Positions 38,001 through 50,000 of a DNA stretch of 64,000 nucleotides are shown here, one piece after another. The notes beneath the pieces were generated by a model. The model did not search any database. It worked only from the letters and a program-made list of their open reading frames with translations, and was not told where the DNA came from. Location of the stretch: the NCBI GenBank assembly GCA_934045075.1, contig OW203724.1, positions 22,225,721-22,289,720 of the forward strand, given 5' to 3'. Numbering within the stretch: the stretch's first letter is position 1; each line of letters opens with the position of its first letter. The stretch is from Yponomeuta sedellus (Eukaryota; Arthropoda; Insecta; Lepidoptera; Yponomeutidae). The translations under genes were made by a program, and so were the position numbers.

Positions 38001-41000
38001 GTAACGACTCTCGTAAAAACAAGATTCACCTACCCAAAACCGGTATGTGTGCATGCAACGTTTATGAAGCGAAGGTGATCTGTCAGGATCGTGGAGGGTG
38101 GCAGTCCCTGGTCTCTGCCTACCCCTCTGGGATACGGTCGCGAGTTTATGTTATGTGGTGGTTCCTCTATTATTATTATATATTTTTATTATTTATTGCA
38201 TTAATTACATGAGTAAATGTACAAGGGCGTGCTTAACGCAAGAAGCATCCTCTTCCAGAAAACCTTTGGTGTTTGGTTATGTGTTTGTTTTTTTTTATAC
38301 AGCCTATATATGTCTTAATTATTATGCGTGCCTACCTCGGATAGGCAATTTCAAGTTTTCCCCGTTGCAACAAATTGTTTAAATTACCAGTTTATAGGAA
38401 TTGTTAATTTCATAAATAAGACAGTAAGCTTTTCAATAATAAACAGCTCACTAGGTCACTGGATTCTTAAAATAATTATAAATAGGAGTATCAGGAACTC
38501 AAACAAAATAATGGTCATAGTAAGAATCCTTTTTATAGTGTAGGTTTTTAAGGCCCCGTTGCCGCCTCAGCAGGTAAGGAACTTAAAAAAAACTGGTTGC
38601 AAAGCATCGAAGCCAAATAATTTAAGAATTAAATGCTGTGTTTAATCCGCTTCGTGGAATTTAGTCAATACTTAAAATGCAAGGACATAATGGTTAAATA
38701 CTAGTTGTGATATTTCAACAAAATTCCAGTAGCATTGCATCAAATTTAGAATCCAAAATGTTTCGAAACTGAATTTGTATGTTTGTATTGCAGTGGTTTT
38801 CGTAACTATCAAGGGCGTTCACTCACTCACCATGGACCATGGAACGATGTATTAGGTGACCTAATGAGTGGGTACCAACGGTAGATCATCGACCTTTAAA
38901 TACATGTGTGTTACGGGCGATTTTACTGCAAAAAATCTAACTGCGGACCAGGGCTTTCCAAACTAATTTGATTGGGAGTTTTCCATTGGTCAAAAAGCAA
39001 CTACAATTTGCAACTCTAGCCTAGTGATAGTTGTATAAAAAAAGTCGGGAGTTAAGGTAATTACGTTGTACCTAATAAATAATTGCGATAAGGCCCGTTT
39101 AATATATAACTTTGCATAAGAATAGCGAGATTTTTTTCCGAGCGCTACCGTACGTCGCAAGATACATTAAGCCGTTGGAGTCAGTTGTCATGTCATGGCA
39201 GTCGTTTAGCCAGTTGCGGGCCTTACTGTCAGAAGCTACCACGGCGGTTTGACAACTTCTGACAGTAAGACCCGCCACTGTCTTACAATCATCCATCAAT
39301 CAGGACTTGGCCCCCGTGGCCTAACCTTTCTCAGTCGCACAGTTTGAGAAGCGCTGCTGTAGACTACTGTCGAAGTACATCGTAACGGAGGTCAGCAGAC
39401 GGGCAAACGATAGGAAATTGAGAAATGCAGTAGCACCTGTTTATTAACTTAAAGGCGTTGTTAACCTTCAAGTTGACAATTGCTTGGTTAGCTAGCTCAA
39501 CTATGTCGTTTAAGTGCTTGGATTACAAACACCGTTTTCATTTTGACGCACGTCTTCTTCAGTATTTTATTTGAGTTGATGATACTTATATGTAAAGTGT
39601 TTGCTTTGCGTTATAAAAAATCTGGGTCAATACATACATAGCCAGAAATTCCTTTTTAGGGTTTTAAATTCCACAAGGAAGCCTTGTAGTTTCGTCATGT
39701 CTGTCTGTTTATCTGTCCGTCTATATGTCCGCGGGTTAGCCCAAATGTGACAAGTACTAGGAGAATTTTAAAAACCTATATTAAAGGCAAAAAATTCCAC
39801 CCATGCTGGGATTCGAACCCGCGATCTCTGGCTTTTCTAATGGGCGACTCACCGGCATCAGTGAAATTTTTGAACCTCTTTAAAATACTCTCTGTTTAAA
39901 AACCTATTTAGAGGCTAAAAATTTCACCCATGCCGGGATTCGAACCCGCAACCTCTGGCTATCCGTACCAGCGCTCTACCAATTGAGCCAATGGGCGACT
40001 CACGGCATCAGTGAAATTTCGAACCTCTTTACAATATTCTCTGTATTACGTACAGGCAGCGACATCTGACTTAAGCAAATTGCATTACTTACAGCCCCGA
40101 CTACCTACTTTGCAGTTAGGTTTAACATCGGAACGATATCACTGTACCCACATGATTACACTATTTTTATTTTAATATGTTCCTTAGCACGGGTTAGTGC
40201 ATTAAAAATAAAAATGTGATGAAATAAAAGTGTAATACTCTCTGTATTACGTACAGGTAGCAACATCTGGCTGAAGTACTAGGAGACTAAAATTTGGCAT
40301 AATTTACAATATGCTAGCTACGCCCCGCGGAGTTACCCGCGGTTTATCGATTTTTCATGGGAATAAGGTATTTTCCCGCAGTAAAACGTATTCATATGTG
40401 TGTTAATTCAGGGCCTTATCTAACTTCACACTAAATTATTTTAAAATCCCTGTAGCCGTTTAGACGTAAAGAAGTAACAAACATACACACTTACAAACTT
40501 TTGCCTTTATAATATTAAAAACCTATTTAGAGGCTAAAAATTTCACCCATGCCGGGATTCGAACCCGCAACCTCTGGTTATCCGTACCAGCGCTCTACCA
40601 ATTGAGCTAATGGGCGACTCACGGCATCAGTGAAATTTCGAACCTCTTTACAATATTCTCTGTATTACGTACAGAGAATATTGGTGAATGAATATATGAA
40701 TAATATATTATATAGAATATATATAATATTTATTATAATATTAGTGAAATAGTGTGAAGTGTGATGTGAATAGTGTAATGTGATTATAATTAAATGCCAA
40801 CAAAACGGTAGGAAAAAAATCTTAAAAAACTTTTAGGTTAGCTACCTCCTACACCTATATTAGGGGCATTTTTTTTCGTCGCCTACATTATAGTGTATGT
40901 ATTGTTGGATTGGTTGTTTAAAAATATTGTGAATGTAGGCAAACTATAGTTGAATTTAGGGATCTGTTTGATAATATTAAGCTTTAAAGCGCAATTTTTT

Positions 41001-44000
41001 GTTACTGTAGGCCCCCCGCCCCTCTCCCAGCTAAACGGTTGATTGTATAAACGAAAAAGTATCAGAACAGTAGCACATATAAAAGGAAAACTATCACGGT
41101 TAGGAAGGCTTCACGAGTTCACGAGTATTAGGCGACCATCTTAAAAAAAAACTTCGTAAAAAATTCCACACAAAATGACTATGATGACAGAGTTCCAACT
41201 TTACTCCATTCATTATTTAAAATGATCAAAATTTTTGAATGAATACCTACTGTCTTGGCTTGTTATCCCATCCCTATCCTTCCCAACTCTATTCCTCAAC
41301 ATGCAGCGCCACCTACAAAAAAAAAAAACTACTTCAAAATCCGCGCGCAACAAGACGCATGACGGCTCTCTCGCCAAACTAAATAAAATTTCGTAAAGGG
41401 GCTTAATCCCACCAATTGTCTTTAAATATAAGATAATCCTTAAACTCAGTGCATCTGTGAGTGATCTAACACAGAAAAGTTGGCCGGCCGGCCCAAATAC
41501 CAAGTGCTGTGGTTGTTTCAAAGTGCATAGCCGACGTGGACTCAACTCCAGTGGTGGCCTGATGTAAGTACTTTTATATCCCTTTTTTCCTGTCCCCAGG
41601 CCAAGCTTTTCACCTCTTTGGTCATCACTGGTGCTAGTCTAGATCTTTTTATACAGTCCAAGCTTTTACCTACATACATTTGTCTCTAGAAACGTTTTCA
41701 ACAATGGACGCCGGGCGTCTTAGAAACCCGTCCATTTAGTGGTCCTTCGAGCCGGATGCCTGTGGAAATTGATTTTCCGAGTAAAATTCCAATTTACAGT
41801 CTATGAAACTAAGGATTTTAAGTCAAAACACTCGAACTAAAATTGCATTCTATGGACATTCATTTCGATATTACGTAGGCAACTAACGAAGCCATTTTGT
41901 TGTACAACAATACGAAATTCGAATGTAAAATTATGTTTCTTCCATAGTAAAAGTGATTCAACGAACAAGTTGTCATCTTTTCAGTGGTCAAGAAAATCTA
42001 AAATAATAATATTCCAAGCAATTTCTTGTTAGAATTATCGTCGCTAAACATTTTCATATTAGTTTCAAATACGGCAAGATAGTATTTAGCTAAGTTGGTA
42101 GGTAGTTATTCCTATTTAAAAGTACCTACCTACGCAATATTTGACTACATATTCAGAATTCGCTATTGTTTATAGGTTGGCACTACTGTCGATTTCCGGT
42201 TCGTTCAGAAAATTGCGTTTCGTCAGTGCTACTTTGTTTCGTTCATTCATACACTTAAAAAATATTATTTTACGTTTCGTTCGATCTGTCAAATCTAAAC
42301 GTTTCGTTTTACTCAAAGGAGCTAAAATGTCAAACGAAGCCAATGAAACCGCTTTGGCGGTGCTTACCGCACAACGTGAATATGCTTTCAGGGATATTCA
42401 AATACTCTACGATTTGTCGAAAGTTGTTCAATCAGATAAGTCCAAACGGAGCCAGTTTCTCATGCGTCTCAAACGGATGGAAGCCCTTCGCGAGGAGTTT
42501 GTGGAATTAACATCCAAGATTAACACTCTAAATGCTCAGATGAAGCCTACTCAACCTATTGACATGAAACCAGTTGCTTCATTTGATGACCTTTATTATG
42601 AAGTGCTGAGCACTGCAGATAGTTTACAAACTCAAACACAAGCTGCCTCTTTAGCTGCTGCAGTAGCGTCTGGCTCATCATCTGAGCTTTATGGCTCCGC
42701 TAAGCCCACTCAGGGGAACCCGCAGGCGCGACTTCCAAAATTGGAACTTCCAAAGTTTTCTGGACAAATAGAACAATGGCAAACTTTCTTTGATACCTTT
42801 GTGTCATTAGTACATGACAATAGGTCTATCAGTCAAGTGGAAAAATTCCACTACTTGATCTCATGTCTCTCGGGTCCACCCTTGTCTCTTGTTCGTGGTG
42901 TACCTGTTACAGAGGATAACTATCCTATTGTCTTTGACTCTCTTAAGAGTAGGTATGAGAATAAAAGGGTTCTGGCTGTTACCTACTTGGATAAAATTCT
43001 TAATCAAAGTCGGATTAAACATGGGAGTTTCCAGGAACTTTCTGCTTTGACAAATATGCTTAATGAAACAGTAAATGCTCTTAAAGCTATGAAGGTCCCC
43101 AACTTGCATGAATTTCTCCTGTTCTATTTGGCATCACGCACTCTTGATGCAGATACGCGTAAGAGCTTTGAGCTTCAAAACAAAGGGGAATTTCCAACTT
43201 TCAATGAGTTGGTGACTTTCCTAGATGGTTATGTGAAAGTTCTTGAAACTAGTGGGCCAATTTATTCTCATCCCCATCAACCTCAACATAAACAAAACTT
43301 TAAAACCCCTCACCCAGGGGCACAGAAATTTAAAACTAGCAATTTAATGACTAGTAGCCAAAAACCATCAGGTGTTTGTAAATGCTGTGGTCTTGAACAC
43401 ACATTGTACCAATGTACAAAGTTTCGTAACATGGATGTCCTCAGTCGAGTAAAACTTGCCACACAGTTAGGACTTTGTCATAACTGTCTGCGGCCTTACC
43501 ACAATGTTTCAAAATGCTTTTCTAAGGCCAGCTGTGCCTCGTGTGGCATGCGTCATCACACTCTACTGCATGAGACCGCAGACACAGTCTCAGCTGCTCC
43601 CTGTGTGGTCGAGCAGCAGACTGTAGCTGAGGAGTCAGTGGTTACCACTACTACTGTGACTCACCTTAGTCACAGCCGGACATTAGTCTTGCTAGGGACG
43701 TGTATGGTGAAAGTCCGTGGGTGTAGTCAAAACCCTTCAGTCACCATAGCACGTGCTTTGATTGATAGTGGGGCTCAGGACTGTTTCATGACATCTGCAT
43801 TAGCTCAACGTTTGGGCTTACCGCTACGTCGTATTAATGTTTCTGTAGCTGGTCTAGGCCAAAACATTGTCCATGAGGTTCGAGGGATAGCTTCATGCAC
43901 AGTACAGCCACGAGGATCAGATGGTCCAATATTCAATATTAACCCTATTGTCATGAACAAAATAACAGCAAAACTGCCTTCAGCAGAATTGCCATCGACT

Positions 44001-47000
44001 GTGCGTGACAGCTTCAAGCATTTGGTGCTGGCTGATGATAACTTTGATCAGCCTGCTGAAATTGACTTACTTCTGGGAGCTGAACTATTCCATAACATTT
44101 ATGATGGCCAGCGTCTAGACTCGGGCCCTGGTCTGCCTGTAGCTTTACACAGCATTTTCGGCTGGGTCCTCACAGGAAGGGTTGAAACTTGTCGCCCTCC
44201 GCATATTACCTCGTCCCTCTTTGCTTCCACTCTGCGCCTCGAAGATGTGGTCAAGCGGTTTTGGGAGGTTGAAGAGCCCCCAGCAGTTAAAATCGAAAAC
44301 AGTGAGGATATCCAATGTGAAAGGCTGTATTCTGAACTGACAACGCGGGACACCATTGGCCGCTATGTTGTTCCAATTCTTTTGAAAGAGAATCACAAGC
44401 CTCTTGGTGATTCTTATAGCCACGCCCTGTCGCGTTTTCGTAACTTAGAGAAACGATTAAATAAAAATGAAACTTTAAAACAAGATTACTCAATCTTCAT
44501 GAAGGAGTATGGGGACTTAGGTCACATGCAACCTGTTACCGAGCTGGATACTCTATCCACTGATCGCTATGTAATTCCGCATCATTGCGTTATTCGACCA
44601 GAGAGTTCTACTACGAAACTTCGGGTAGTGTTTGATGCCAGTGCAAAAACCTCAAATGGCCTGTCACTGAACGACATTGTTTACACCGGCCCAAAACTTC
44701 ACAACGACATCGTCGATATACTTACTAAATTCCGCCTTCATCAAGTGGTATTTACTGCGGATATTTGTAAAATGTACCGGAATATTGAACTCCGTCCTGA
44801 AGACCGAAAGTGGCAACATGTACTTTGGCGGAATGAGTCTACCCAAGCGGTTCAGGAATTTCAACTTAACACCGTAACTTATGGTGTGACTAGCTCACCT
44901 TACCTTGCCATTCGCACTTTACATCAACTTGCGAATGATCATGGCTCACAATGGCCACGGGCAGCAGAAGTCTTACGTGAAGACATTTTTATGGACGACA
45001 TAGTCGCCGGCGCGCCTTCCATAGAAGCTGCGTCTAAGCTTAAAGCCGATCTCATCGACTTACTTGCCTGTGCCAAGTTCGAGCTTCGAAAATGGAGTAG
45101 TAACTGTCCTCAGTTATTAGCAGATGTTCAAAGGGAACATTGCCAGAATCCTAAGTCATTCTGCGAAGATTCTCAGAACACTCTAAAGATTCTAGGAGTA
45201 CAGTGGGAGCCCTCGGGAGACTTCTTTACATACTCTCGTCAGCCTTCGACGACTCCTCCACTAGGTTTTACGAAGCGTACAATTCTGTCCCAGGTCGCTC
45301 GCATTTACGACCCTGTAGGTTGGCTTACCCCCGTGGTACTCATTGCTAAGTTGTTACTACAAGATCTCTGGCGCCTCAAGGTGGGTTGGGATGAACCTGT
45401 GCCACAAGACGTCGCTCGTCAATGGCGAAGATTCGACGAGGAATTACAATTCCTTTCTGAAATTCGTCTAACACGTCGAATTGATTTTTCTCATCAAATA
45501 GACCTCGTTGGGTTTTGTGATGGCTCGAGCAAGGCATATGGTTGTTGCGTGTACTTGCGGGTCATTAACCCCAATGATAATGTCATTAACACTCATCTTT
45601 TAATTGCTAAATCCAAGGTGGCCCCTCTTAAGCCGCTAACCGTGAACCGCCTGGAGCTGTGCGCAGCAGTACTGCTTGCTCGGGTAATGAAGCACATGGA
45701 AAATTTGCTTCGAGATCAGCTTGATCTCCGTAAAGTTCTAGCCTTTACAGACAGCAGTGTTGTCTTGTCTTGGCTGCACACTGATCCCGATAAACTGAAA
45801 ACTTTTGTAGCTCATCGGGTTGTAAAAATCAAAAAAGATTTGCCTGATACTCAATGGTGTCATGTATCTACTCACGACAATCCAGCCGATCATTGCAGTC
45901 GAGGTCTCTCCTGCTCTAAATTGGCAAATTGTCCTACTTGGTGGTCTGGGCCAAATTGGCTTCAAGAATCTACAGATTCCTGGCCCATGAGTAAGGACTT
46001 CGACAGTAATCGGTCCGTTCCGGAATTGAAGTCAGGATACATCACACTTGTTGAAACTGTAGACCAAGTTTCAAATGACTTGATTGAAAGATGGCTCGTG
46101 GATACCTCCTCACTCATTAAACTCCTACGCCGGTGTGCTTGGTGCCTCCGATTCATCAATAACCTAAAACTCTCAGCAGACCTACGGGTTATCTCTGGTC
46201 TGACTGTACAAGAATATGACAGGGCCTTTACTGTGATAATTAAATTTGTCCAAAAGAAAGCCTTTGCAGAACAGATGCAACTTATAATGTTCAAAAAACC
46301 TTGCTCTAGGGCAATACAAAAACTTAACCCTTTTATTGATCAACTAGATCTTTTGCGAGTGGGGGGACGTTTGAGAAACTCCGGATTACCCACATCAGCT
46401 AAGCATCCCGTTCTTTTACCCAAAGATTCTCCACTCTCTACATTAATAGTAGAGTCCTCACATGTAACTAACTTACATTGCGGTCCTCGGACTTTGCAAT
46501 CTTTAATTCAGCGAAAATACTGGATTCTCGGTATTCGTAATCTAATTCGATCACGCCTTGCTAAGTGTGTTACCTGTTTCAAGGTAAAACCCATCCCATG
46601 TCAACCTATTATGGGTGATCTTCCAGCTCCTCGAGTGACTCCTACTCAATGTTTCCGTAAGGTCGGCATTGATTTCGCTGGTCCTTTTATTGTAAAAGAA
46701 AGCACCAGACGCAACGCGCGTACTTATAAGGCTTACGTTTGTGTGTTCGTATGTCTAGCTGTTAAGGCTCTTCATCTTGAAGCTGTGACGGAGCTATCTA
46801 CTCCTGCTTTTCTTGCAGCGCTTGATCGCTTCGTGTCACGAAGGAATCTTTGTCAATTTATTATTACCGACAATGGTACAAACTTTATAGGAGCGCGAAA
46901 ATACTTGAATGAGCTTCATGCTCTGGTTAATAAAGACTCAGAAAAGATACACTGTAAATTAGCTGAGCGAGGTATTGTGTGGCAGCTTAACCCACCACTT

Positions 47001-50000
47001 GGAAGTCATTTTGGCGGCATTTTTGAAAGTGGAGTTAAGTCCATGAAATATCATTTAAAAAGAGTGGTTGGCTCCCAAGTTCTCACGCTAGAGGAATTGT
47101 TTACGGTCTTAGCAAAGGTCGAAGCCGTGTTAAATTCACGCCCACTTTGCAACATCTCTTCGGATCCTGGGGAGGCCGATGTACTGACCCCTGGTCACTT
47201 CTTGACAGGTCGACCACTCACATCTCTACCTGAACCAGACTTGGTAGACATTTATATACCACCTCGCTCTCGCTGGCAGATGCTCCAGAAACTCACCCAG
47301 TCATTCTGGCGCATTTGGCAGCAAGATTACTTGCACACCTTACAACAACGTTCTAAATGGTTGAAGGGGCAAGCCAATGTACAACTCAATGACATTTGTT
47401 TGCTTTTGGAACCTAACCTTCCAGTGCTGGAATGGCGTCTTGGAAGGGTCGTTGCGTTACATCCGGGATCGGATAGCGTCGTTCGTGTAGTCACACTGCG
47501 TACTGCCACAAACGTAGTTAAACGTCCCGTCACAAAGATTTGTCCTTTACCAATTCAAAACTGAAACGACACTTGTTTATTGAATCACTTAATTAACTTA
47601 AAACTAATGTTGTTATTTCTGTTACAATGAGCATAGATATAGGTTGTGTTGGTTTTAGCATAAAAGTTGTGCATTTAAGTAATAAATTTACATAGGGCTA
47701 AATTGTACTTTAAGTTAAACTTATCTTGGACTAAGTTAGGTAGTTCATCAACCATGAAATCACCAGTGATTTCAAGTGGGGGGAAAATGTCTTGGCTTGT
47801 TATCCCATCCCTATCCTTCCCAACTCTATTCCTCAACATGCAGCGCCACCTACAAAAAAAAAAAACTACTTCAAAATCCGCGCGCAACAAGACGCATGAC
47901 GGCTCTCTCGCCAAACTAAATAAAATTTCGTAAAGGGGCTTAATCCCACCAATTGTCTTTAAATATAAGATAATCCTTAAACTCAGTGCATCTGTGAGTG
48001 ATCTAACACAGAAAAGTTGGCCGGCCGGCCCAAATACCAAGTGCTGTGGTTGTTTCAAAGTGCATAGCCGACGTGGACTCAACTCCAGTGGTGGCCTGAT
48101 GTAAGTACTTTTATATCCCTTTTTTCCTGTCCCCAGGCCAAGCTTTTCACCTCTTTGGTCATCACTGGTGCTAGTCTAGATCTTTTTATACAGTCCAAGC
48201 TTTTACCTACATACATTTGTCTCTAGAAACGTTTTCAACAATGGACGCCGGGCGTCTTAGAAACCCGTCCACCTACTTTTATTTGTAAAGTTTAGTAAGT
48301 CATAGTTGCTGTGTTTGAATAAAATACTTTGATTTAATTTTTATCAGGTAAAACATACCTTCTTCGGAACATTGCGCGTGGCCCGACACGAACATGACCA
48401 GTTTTTTTATTTTGGAATTGTGTTCAAGGTATTTCCGCAAAATTTATGTACTTTATGCGTAAGTAATTAATACCCATATATCTTCCGCATTTAAGTGCAT
48501 ACAAAAAACGAGCAAATAAATTTATCGATGTGGCGCCGATCTTACCGGTTAAGCACCTTTTTTATTTTTCGTTTTTTCACTAGACGGCAAAAATCCACTT
48601 CGATCATGACCACATATGTAACTTCAGCGGATGACGTCACACTTAATAAACTATAAGCTTGTTTAATATGATTTGTAATGCTGTAAGCAAAAACACTATG
48701 GTCACACCAAATTTGACAAGGAATTTCAATGTTATTCGTTTTGACGAGAACATCCCACTATTTCCACTACATCCCACGATTTATATTATTACACCTGGGA
48801 CGTTTCGTACCGGCCCTTCCATCCTCATTTGCTCTGTATATTTGTTTCGTAAATTTTCCTTCCTCATCTTCATCTGTTCAATGTTTATTATCCGTTGGTA
48901 AAGCAAAGGTGATCTGACAGGATCGTGGTAAGTGGCAGTTCCTGGTCTTTGCCTACCTCTCTGGGATACAAGAGTGAGTTTATGCTAGGTATGCTATCGT
49001 TACACCTTCTAAAAACTGTCCTGCGAAGCTATGCCCTATTACGAGTATAAGAAGGACACACCTTTTACTCACAGGCCGAAACCACCGAGCGTACCAACGC
49101 CGTAAGTCGGTTAAACTTAATTATGCAAAAGCGGGTCTAAAGTTTCCAAGATCGCCGGCAAAAAACCCAATGAAATACAACATAAACAAGTTTCCTCGAG
49201 CGAATATAAAAGTAAAGCTGTTGTTATGAGAATGAGATAACGTCCCACATGGGGAGAGTGGGGCAGCGGTTATGCAAGACGAATGTCGGCCGCGGTCGGC
49301 GGTACTGTAGCTCGACTCCGTACAGTAAACGAATAGTAAACACACACCTTATAACTTAAAAGTTATCGAAAAAAGAAGAAAAATAGTTTTATTTATCACC
49401 ACATAGACGTATAAAATAGAAAGTAAATTAAAAAATAACAAGCACACTAAGGAAATACGAGCCACGACCATGGGGCAGTATAACGGCCTCAGGCTGATTT
49501 TCAGCAAGTGCCTAGTTCAGTGACTCACTAAACATCGCATCGAGACTCACGAAGTGTACTAATACCATACAATATTGTATTGCAATTATTGGGGTATAAT
49601 ATAAGTTAATAATCGTGGTAAGGATAGCGTTGTTTTTTTACAATTATGGTATAAGTACAGTTGGTAGAGTCGCACAAAGCTAACTTTACATTAAATTAAA
49701 ATACACCATAAATTTCGAGATTTTGAAAGCCAGAGCAAAATTAACATAGCTTAAGAATAGATAACTATCGAAATCACTTAATTTTTTTTAAAAAGGCACT
49801 ATGCAAAAACTGTCTTCTTATTTCTCGAATTTATTAAAACTATTAGTAGCCAGCCAGTGCTGTGGGTGAGAGGGTCTTTGTTCTGTTACATGGAGACTGG
49901 AGAGGTGCTTATTTTTATAAAAAATATTCGAGATTTTGAAAGCCAGAGCAAAATTAACATAGCTTGAGAATAGATAACTATCGAAATCACTGAATTGTTT

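Larger units (their letters stand above)
41251..48271 (+). mobile_element. Complete BEL/Pao LTR retrotransposon
   Basis: Identical 484-bp LTRs (41251-41734 and 47788-48271) start TGTCTTGG and end CCCGTCCA. CCTAC is duplicated at 41246-41250 and 48272-48276. Between them lie a primer-binding site, one long gag-pol frame and a polypurine tract. The identical LTRs, intact frame and perfect target duplication indicate a recent, possibly active insertion. It is antisense to the lipase gene, inside intron 1. Confidence 0.95.

Noticed and set aside
41213..41545. - strand ORF in the LTR, repeated at 47675-48082
   Set aside because: It is duplicated only because it lies in the LTR, runs antisense to the element and has no recognisable domain.
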